DNA from: Psychrobacter glacincola
GTDB taxonomy: Bacteria > Pseudomonadota > Gammaproteobacteria > Pseudomonadales > Moraxellaceae
Reading direction: 5' to 3'
DNA length: 64,000 nt
Assembly: GCF_904846075.1 (NCBI RefSeq)
Contig: NZ_CAJGZH010000002.1
Location: forward strand, 124,001 to 188,000
In this document: positions 58,062 to 64,000 of the stretch, in pieces
Layout of the letters: every line of letters starts with the position of its first letter
Numbering within the stretch: the first letter of the stretch is position 1
Position numbers and translations under genes: made by a program
The notes under the pieces: generated by a model
Database searches by the model: none
What the model was told of the DNA's origin: nothing
The model's input: the letters and a program-made list of their open reading frames with translations, nothing else

Positions 58062-58955
58062 TTAGTCTTTTGCAAGTTTGGCAATTAATGCGCTTAATAG
58101 CTGATACTCTTTTTGATCAAGCTGTAAGCGTGAGCCCAGTCGTGACAGCCGCGATGGTAATGACTTCAAGTTTTCGCTATCGGCTAAACCACGTTGAACC
58201 ATCAGTTCAGTTGTGCGATGAGTCAGCTGTTGCAATTGCTGCTGGGTAATGGCGGGTTCATCCCATTGCTGACGTAAATGTACATCGAGCATTGGCTGAG
58301 TAGTAGTACTCAAAGCAGTATCTAAACTATCCGCTGTCTGAGTGTGTGATTGCGCGTAGGCAAAAATAAAGCTAGCGATTACTTGCACGGCTGACGCGAC
58401 ATTGAGTACAGGATAAGCAGGGTTGGCATCGATTTGGATATGATAATCGGCATAAGCCAACTCTTCATTGGTTAATCCACGATCTTCACGCCCAAATAGG
58501 ATAGCGATATTTGGTTTATTAGTAGTAGCAGCCGATAGGGTATCAGCGTTGCTATCGCCTTTGCTCGACGCCGACTGTTTATCGATGAAATCAAACATAA
58601 TCTTAGCAGCTTGCGTGGGTGTCACGACAGGGCGAGGCAAATGACGACTGCGACTGCTGGCAGCAAATACCAGCTGGCAATCCGCAATAGCAGATTCTAA
58701 AGTAGGTGCAATGATGGCTGATGATAGCAGCTCGCTGCCACCTGCTGCATGAGACACACTGGTTTCATCAATTGGTAACTTAGGATCGACAACCGTCAAA
58801 CGAGACAAACCCATTGTGTGCATCGCGCGCGCTGCTGAGCCAATATTGGCAGGCAAAGTGGTATTAATCATGACGATTTGAACACAAGACAAATAGTCGC
58901 TCACTGTATGGTTGACAGTAGATGCTGCTAATATAAGGGTAGAATCATTACTCAT
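58062..58955 (-). CDS. trmJ: tRNA (cytidine/uridine-2'-O-)-methyltransferase TrmJ
   Basis: A SPOUT-class S-adenosylmethionine methyltransferase acting on position 32 of tRNAs. Motif 1 is INTTLPANIGSAARAMHTMG, motif 2 LFGREDRGLTNEEL and motif 3 YPVLNVASAVQVIASFI, forming the trefoil knot. The C-terminal domain (about 210-297) is typical of TrmJ. 297 residues include Ser/Asp-rich insertions near 145 and 215. The start overlaps the stop of the upstream Hpt gene by one base (TAATG), so they are translationally coupled. Confidence 0.9.
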   Translation of the reverse strand: MSNDSTLILAASTVNHTVSDYLSCVQIVMINTTLPANIGSAARAMHTMGLSRLTVVDPKLPIDETSVSHAAGGSELLSSAIIAPTLESAIADCQLVFAASSRSRHLPRPVVTPTQAAKIMFDFIDKQSASSKGDSNADTLSAATTNKPNIAILFGREDRGLTNEELAYADYHIQIDANPAYPVLNVASAVQVIASFIFAYAQSHTQTADSLDTALSTTTQPMLDVHLRQQWDEPAITQQQLQQLTHRTTELMVQRGLADSENLKSLPSRLSRLGSRLQLDQKEYQLLSALIAKLAKD

Positions 58956-59332
58956 TACAACCCCAGTCTTAGATTGATTTCTTGTTCTGCGCGTTGCAAT
59001 GCGACGGCGATATTTTCAATCAGTGCCGCTTGCTCGCTGATAAGACGCTCGCGGCAGCGCTCTTGTAACTGGCTGCTCAAGTTCATTAATTGGGTCGTGC
59101 CCAAGTTGGCGCTGGCCCCTTTTAGCGCATGAGCAACCTCAAAACCATTGGCATTGTCATTTTCTTGCTGAGCGACTCGCAGCGCACTTACTCGCTGCTG
59201 ACTATCAGTGATATACACTTGTATCAAATCAGCAAAGTCTTCTTCTAACAAATCACGCATGTCTTCAAATTGCTCATGATTAATGATTTCTTCAGCTTGG
59301 TGAGCCATATTTTTATTTGGGGTTTCATCCAT
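58955..59332 (-). CDS. Histidine-phosphotransfer (Hpt) domain protein
   Basis: A free-standing 125-residue four-helix Hpt protein. The phosphorylatable histidine is in VAHALKGASANLG, matching the AHxLKGxSxxLG pattern. LLEEDFADLIQVYITDSQQRV forms the preceding helix. No sensor kinase or response regulator lies in the window, so it probably serves a remote hybrid kinase. It is coupled to trmJ, a curious partner for a signalling protein, and lies about 75 bases downstream of the repeat element after dnaE. Confidence 0.9.
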   Translation of the reverse strand: MDETPNKNMAHQAEEIINHEQFEDMRDLLEEDFADLIQVYITDSQQRVSALRVAQQENDNANGFEVAHALKGASANLGTTQLMNLSSQLQERCRERLISEQAALIENIAVALQRAEQEINLRLGL

Positions 59333-59406
59333 GGTTTTATGTCCAATTCTAAAAGTTAAAGCGGTAAAGGGTTTGTTATAAATACGTCAATGTTCTTCAG
59401 GTATTA

Positions 59407-59576
59407 GGGCGTGTCCTCAATTCAATCAATTACTCTGTAAATGGGCTAAACATGGCTAAATTTTGTTAAACATCGTCAAATAGCTTATCAATATCTCGAT
59501 ATTAACGGCGATATCTTCCTTGTTTGACGGCAATTTATCTCATGTTTATCAACATTTTTAAAATGAGGACACACCC
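59407..59576. repeat. MITE-like inverted-repeat element, copy 2 (inverted)
   Basis: GGGCGTGTCCTCAATT on the left and AAATGAGGACACACCC on the right form terminal repeats with TA outside both. It matches copy 1 at 17.2 kb in reverse-complement orientation over nearly its full length. The dnaE stop codon TAG is made of the TA target plus the first base of the element read on the minus strand. Confidence 0.88.
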
Positions 59577-62500
59577 TAGCTATAATGGAAATGCAAATTG
59601 TCTTCACTAACCATATTCTTTAATTGCTGTAAGTTATCATCGTTGGGGTAGATGCGCCAGTGCTCAGATAGCCCTACGTTAGCGATGCCAAATTCCTCAT
59701 AAATGCTCAGTCCCAGTGGCAGACAATTATCATTAATGGAGGTGTCGGTATTGCTCAAAGCATTATTGGCATAACTTTGATTAGCACTATTTTGATTCAT
59801 GTCATTTTCTAGCGCCAATAAATCATTGCCATTTTCATCATATAAACTTCCGCCCATCGCAGCATCGTAGCCACTATTGCCATTAAAGCTGCCACTTTGC
59901 TCGTCTTGCTCGTTGTCATGAGAGAGTTTTGGTGCCGGAATAATGCTGGCTTGTGCAGACTTGAGTAACGGTTGCAGTCGCGTCAGCAGATTGATGTCGC
60001 TGCCATGAATTTTAATACTGATTTTTTTCATCCATCTTAGGCGCGCATCGACCATGCTCATGGCACTATCAAGACGGGCAAATAAACGCCCATCACGCTC
60101 ACGAATGCTGCCTTTGATGATGACGACTTCATCAATTTTTAACTGTTCTTTAACGCGATTGAAACGCTCGGCATAGCAGCTTACTTCCAGCCTTGAAGTG
60201 CCGTCATCTAAGATAATGACATTGCGATTACCAAAGTTGGCAATATCAATAATCAATCCGGCGAAATAACAGCTACCGTTATAGCCCGTGTCAGTCAGTT
60301 TATCGAGACGAGTGCCTGAGGTATAGCGTTTTAACTCATCCAAGTATTCATTGATTGGATGACCCGTCAAATACAATCCTAACGTGTTCTTTTCTGCTTT
60401 TAAACGATGTTTATCACCCCAAATCAGCTCTGGCGTCATAACCAGTGGCGGCGCGGCGACGACACCATCCATTTCACCAAACAAATCCATCATGCCGATT
60501 TCACGGTTCTGACGGTCTTGTTCAGCAGCTTGTACGGCACTTGGCAGCTGGCTCATTAATGCGCCGCGAATCTCGTACGCTTCATCGGCTGGTAAATCTG
60601 GTCGCAGGGTAGCTGCAAAGTCATCAAAACATCCCGCGTTTATCAGTCCCTCTAAAGTGCGTTTATTGACCTTTTTAATATCAACGCGGCGACAAAAATC
60701 ATAGAGATCTTTAAACGGACCTTCACGGCGGCGTGCATCAACGATAGACTCAACCGCACCTTCACCAACGCCTTTAATCGCACCTAAGCCATAAATAATA
60801 TTGGTCGGTGTATCGGCAACAAAATGCCATTCACTACGGTTAACGGATGGATTAACCACGGTTAAATCAAAGTTTTCACGGCAATCATTGATAAAGAACA
60901 CCACGTTATCGGTGTTGTTCATATCGGAAGTTAATACCGCCGCCATAAATTCAGCAGGGTAGTATTGTTTGAGATAAGCGGTCTGATAAGCGAGCACGCC
61001 ATAAGCGGCGGAATGTGAGCGGTTAAAACCGTAACCGGCAAACTTCTCCATCAAGTCAAACACGCCGCCTGACGTTGCTTCATCAATACCTTGCTCTGTT
61101 GCACCAGTAATAAAGATATCGCGCTGCTTAGCCATTTCTTCAGGTTTCTTTTTACCCATGGCTCGGCGTAGCATATCTGCACCGCCCAAGCTATAGCCTG
61201 CCATCACCTGCGAGATTTGCATGACCTGTTCTTGATAAACAATAACGCCATTGGTATTTTCTAAAATCGGCTCAAGATTGGGATGATCATAAATCACTTC
61301 CTCGCGACCGTGCTTACGGTCGATATACATCTCTACCATGCCCGCATCGAGCGGACCGGGACGATAAAGCGCACACATGGCGATCACATCTTCGATGTTG
61401 GTCGGTTGTAATTTCGCCAGATACTTTTTCATGCCCATACTTTCTAGCTGAAAAACGGCAGTGGTCTTGGCATCTTGCAAGAGCTTGTAGGCTTTTTTAT
61501 CATCTAATGGTAGGTCTTCTAACACCAACGCATCTTTGCCTTCTTTTGCACGGCGCAGGTTGATATTTCTGACAGCAGCATCAATCACCGTCAAGTTACG
61601 TAGACCCAAAAAGTCAAATTTTACTAGCCCAACGGCTTCAACGTCATCCTTATCAAATTGGCTGACACGGTGACCTTCATCATCACAATAAATCGCGCTA
61701 AAATCTGTGATTCTGTGCGGCGCAATCAATACGCCACCAGCATGTTTACCCACGTTCCGGCAAATGCCTTCAAGCTTAATCGCCATCTCCCACACTTCAG
61801 TGGCATCTTCATAATCCATGTTATCAGGATTGGAGATTAAGTCTTTGAGCTGCGGCTCTTGCTCAAGCGCTTGACTGAGGGTGATACCCGGTGTTTTAGG
61901 TATCAGTTTCGACATTTTACTGGCAAGGAAGTAGGATTTACTTTGTGCACGTGCCACATCTCGAACTACCGCTTTTGCTGCCATCGTACCAAAGGTAATG
62001 ATTTGCGAGACCGCTTCACGACCATAGGTTTGCGCGACATAATCAATAACGCGGTCGCGACCTTCAATACAGAAGTCAATATCGAAATCGGGCATGGACA
62101 CACGCTCAGGGTTTAAAAAGCGCTCAAACAATAAGTCGTAATGAATAGGGTCGAGGTCGGTAATATTGAGCGAATAAGCAACGAGCGAGCCTGCACCAGA
62201 ACCACGACCAGGACCGACTGGTACGCCATTGGCTTTTGCCCAGCGGATAAAGTCCATGACGATGAGGAAGTAACCAGGAAAGCCCATTGAAAGAATAACC
62301 TTTAGCTCATACTCTAAGCGGTCATCATATCTTTGGCGAAAGTCGCTCCAATTATCGCTACGTTTCTCGATCGGGAATAGTTTATCTAGTCGATTATTAA
62401 GCCCACGGATTGATTCTGCACGGAAAAACGATTCAATCGTCTCACCTTCAGGCACAGGAAAGTCAGGCAGGACATTGATACCAAGCGTCAACGTCACATT

Positions 62501-63286
62501 ACAGCGGCTTGCTAAGTGCAAAGTATTGTCGATAACCTGCGGAATATCAGCAAATAGCTGCTGCATTTGCGCTTGGGTTTTAAGATATTGCGCATCGGAA
62601 TAAGTCTGCGGGCGATTTTGGTCGGCAAGTACGTAGGAGCCTGCGATACAAACCCGCGCTTCGTGAGCATCGAAATCATCCTGCTCTAAAAACCGCACAT
62701 CATTATGAGCAATGATAGGAATATGATGCTTAGCACCAGAGTGAATAGCCGCTTTAATAAAGGCGTCTTCACCTGAGCGATTGGTACGCTTAATCGCAAA
62801 ATATAAGCGATCAGCAAATTGCGCTTGCCATTCTATTAGCAGCTCATCGGCTTTTTCTGGCATCGAGCCAACCAGTGCCTGACCGACATCTGATTTTTCA
62901 GTAAATAAAACAATCACGCCTGCCGCATGCGCTAGAATATGACTGCGCTTGACGACTGGCACACCATGATTGGCATCGTCGGCGCGCCCTTCGGTAAAGC
63001 CAAGTGATACGATACGAGTGATGTTTTGATAGCCCTCGTTGTCCATCGCGAGTAGGGTGAGCCGTGTGTCTTCATTTTCCATGATGACTTCACTGCCGAT
63101 AATGGGCTTGATACCCGCACCTAGGCAGGCACGATAAAACTTCACCGTGGCATACAGATTGGACAAATCGGTCAATGCCAGCGCGCGCTGATGGTCAGCC
63201 GCCGCAGCTTTCACTAGCGGCTTGATACGCACGATAGAATCAGTGATTGAATATTCGCTGTGGATGCCAAGGTGTACAAATGCCAT
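59576..63286 (-). CDS. dnaE: DNA polymerase III alpha subunit
   Basis: The replicative polymerase. It has 1236 residues, intact: an N-terminal PHP domain (HLGIHSEYSITDS), the C-family palm with GPGRGSGAGSLVAYSL and the catalytic acids in MPDFDIDFCIEGRDRVIDY, the fingers (QVMQISQVMAGYSLGGAD), the helix-hairpin-helix region, the OB domain (SCYFAGLIIDIANFGNRN) and a C-terminal tail. A Asn/Ser-rich insertion near 1125-1190 is specific to this group. The stop codon lies at the border of the repeat element. ATG 63286 opens the family start. Confidence 0.97.
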   Translation of the reverse strand: MAFVHLGIHSEYSITDSIVRIKPLVKAAAADHQRALALTDLSNLYATVKFYRACLGAGIKPIIGSEVIMENEDTRLTLLAMDNEGYQNITRIVSLGFTEGRADDANHGVPVVKRSHILAHAAGVIVLFTEKSDVGQALVGSMPEKADELLIEWQAQFADRLYFAIKRTNRSGEDAFIKAAIHSGAKHHIPIIAHNDVRFLEQDDFDAHEARVCIAGSYVLADQNRPQTYSDAQYLKTQAQMQQLFADIPQVIDNTLHLASRCNVTLTLGINVLPDFPVPEGETIESFFRAESIRGLNNRLDKLFPIEKRSDNWSDFRQRYDDRLEYELKVILSMGFPGYFLIVMDFIRWAKANGVPVGPGRGSGAGSLVAYSLNITDLDPIHYDLLFERFLNPERVSMPDFDIDFCIEGRDRVIDYVAQTYGREAVSQIITFGTMAAKAVVRDVARAQSKSYFLASKMSKLIPKTPGITLSQALEQEPQLKDLISNPDNMDYEDATEVWEMAIKLEGICRNVGKHAGGVLIAPHRITDFSAIYCDDEGHRVSQFDKDDVEAVGLVKFDFLGLRNLTVIDAAVRNINLRRAKEGKDALVLEDLPLDDKKAYKLLQDAKTTAVFQLESMGMKKYLAKLQPTNIEDVIAMCALYRPGPLDAGMVEMYIDRKHGREEVIYDHPNLEPILENTNGVIVYQEQVMQISQVMAGYSLGGADMLRRAMGKKKPEEMAKQRDIFITGATEQGIDEATSGGVFDLMEKFAGYGFNRSHSAAYGVLAYQTAYLKQYYPAEFMAAVLTSDMNNTDNVVFFINDCRENFDLTVVNPSVNRSEWHFVADTPTNIIYGLGAIKGVGEGAVESIVDARRREGPFKDLYDFCRRVDIKKVNKRTLEGLINAGCFDDFAATLRPDLPADEAYEIRGALMSQLPSAVQAAEQDRQNREIGMMDLFGEMDGVVAAPPLVMTPELIWGDKHRLKAEKNTLGLYLTGHPINEYLDELKRYTSGTRLDKLTDTGYNGSCYFAGLIIDIANFGNRNVIILDDGTSRLEVSCYAERFNRVKEQLKIDEVVIIKGSIRERDGRLFARLDSAMSMVDARLRWMKKISIKIHGSDINLLTRLQPLLKSAQASIIPAPKLSHDNEQDEQSGSFNGNSGYDAAMGGSLYDENGNDLLALENDMNQNSANQSYANNALSNTDTSINDNCLPLGLSIYEEFGIANVGLSEHWRIYPNDDNLQQLKNMVSEDNLHFHYS

Positions 63287-63639
63287 AGAAGACTCTTACT
63301 AGTACGATCAAAAGCAATAAGCTATCGATAAAATAAAGGATGTGTATCCGTTATTTATATGGATGTTCAAAGGTAAATAAGACCTCGATAGCCATGTTGA
63401 TACGTTTTAAATGGGGTCGTCAATAATAGCATTATTTGCCGTAGACAGCCACTGATTCAAAGGGTTTAATCTGAGTGAGAGGATTTGTTTTTCTTATTTA
63501 TAAAGGTGAGATTTTGCTGTGTTTTGTCTTAATAGTTGGTAGCATAAACATTTGTCCTTAAGTTATTGCGAAACAAAGCCCATTTGACGCCTTATTTCAC
63601 ACAATAATGTTCATGTAATCAAATAAAGACGATAATATT
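63287..63639. other. Divergent intergenic region upstream of dnaE
   Basis: About 350 AT-rich bases between divergent dnaE and the last gene. It should carry both promoters. Nothing else was recognised. Confidence 0.4.
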
Positions 63640-64000
63640 ATGAGTAACATTACGAAGCTGCCCGCATTTGGTGACATGTTAAATGCGGGTATACAAACCA
63701 TAAAAAATTTGAGTACGCGGAATACCGTTGGTCGCACGGTATTTTATAGAGAGTTTGAAAAGTTAGCACAAATTGTCAATGATCATAAAGAAATCAATTA
63801 CATGAGTAATTATGATATACGCCATGAGTGTCATAACGGCTCACCTTGTTATGATGACATCGTTGATCTAATTTTATTGTGCTTGTCCGCGATGGGGCTG
63901 GTCAAAGAAGACAAGTTCAGCTTAGTACCCAATTTAAATCAGAATTTTGCTAATTTTATTACTTTTGATGAAAAAGTAACGCCTAAAAACATCATACGTT
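63640..64000 (+). CDS. Unidentified protein, 3' end outside the window
   Basis: The frame from ATG 63640 stays open to the right edge (120 codons). It begins MSNITKLPAFGDMLNAGIQ and includes FYREFEKLAQIV, NYMSNYDIRHECHN and YDDIVDLILLCLSAMGLV. The last part looks like a small helical or winged-helix domain, as found before catalytic domains of some methyltransferases, but this is only an impression. No signal peptide. Upstream bases TATTATGA give no strong Shine-Dalgarno, so the start is uncertain. I do not recognise the gene. Confidence 0.6.
   Translation, partial: MSNITKLPAFGDMLNAGIQTIKNLSTRNTVGRTVFYREFEKLAQIVNDHKEINYMSNYDIRHECHNGSPCYDDIVDLILLCLSAMGLVKEDKFSLVPNLNQNFANFITFDEKVTPKNIIR

Noticed and set aside
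1-64000. Search for CRISPR arrays, tRNA/rRNA genes, toxin-antitoxin pairs and prophage genes
   Set aside because: No regularly spaced repeats, no cloverleaf-like sequence with TTCGA arm, and no matching gene pairs were seen on either strand.

Overview
The window looks like chromosomal DNA of a Moraxellaceae gammaproteobacterium, most likely Psychrobacter. The reasons are a moderately AT-rich composition, a fused tyrA-aroA gene behind pheA and hisC, two tandem fadD genes, and the general gene content. No tRNA, rRNA, CRISPR array, prophage or complete insertion sequence was seen. The genus is an inference; no search was run.

Layout. (1) 1-1.9 kb: 3' part of ilvE, its terminator, then a gene-poor stretch holding a decayed IS630-type transposase tail. 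(2) 1.9-9.7 kb, plus strand: a pseudaminic-acid-type nonulosonic acid pathway. It has pseB, pseC, an aldo/keto reductase, a fused cytidylyltransferase/class-III aminotransferase standing where pseF is expected, pseG, pseH and pseI. (3) 9.8-18.4 kb, minus strand and convergent with the pse genes: surface-glycan assembly. It has a YrbL-like kinase-fold protein, a GT-B-like transferase, two GT25 transferases, a UDP-sugar 4-epimerase, ugd, a Stealth-family sugar-phosphate transferase, another glycosyltransferase and a LpxL-type acyltransferase. (4) 18.5-36.2 kb: aspS, sohB, an acyl-CoA dehydrogenase with a kinase-like partner, a histidine phosphatase, an SDR, two fadD paralogues, a FetAB-type transporter, a thioesterase, xthA and argJ. 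(5) 36.6-47 kb: a DUF4377 lipoprotein, sdaA, a uracil/xanthine permease, an EamA transporter, a WG-repeat protein, an alpha/beta hydrolase with a small rubredoxin, apt, an adhesin-E-like protein and tal. (6) 47.5-54.8 kb: pheA, hisC, tyrA-aroA, rarD, folB, folK. (7) 54.9-64 kb: an SDR, a DUF924 protein, cysE, ytoQ, trmJ, an Hpt protein, dnaE and the start of an unidentified gene.

The most striking pattern is that genes of the surface-glycan region are repeatedly broken by small frameshifts, mostly one missing base. I count two in the aldo/keto reductase, one in pseG, two or three in pseI, and one each in the yrbL-like gene, the GT-B gene, the first GT25 gene and the Stealth gene. The Stealth break is an A9 tract with one A too many. 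Outside this region only the second fadD and the DUF4377 lipoprotein are broken, while long housekeeping genes (dnaE, aspS, tyrA-aroA) are open. This points to decay or on/off switching of a surface glycan, although homopolymer sequencing error in AT-rich DNA cannot be excluded.

A second pattern is a roughly 170-bp TA-flanked inverted-repeat element (MITE-like). It is present at 17.2 kb and, inverted, at 59.4 kb, where it supplies the dnaE stop codon. A 15-bp solo end lies just after folK.
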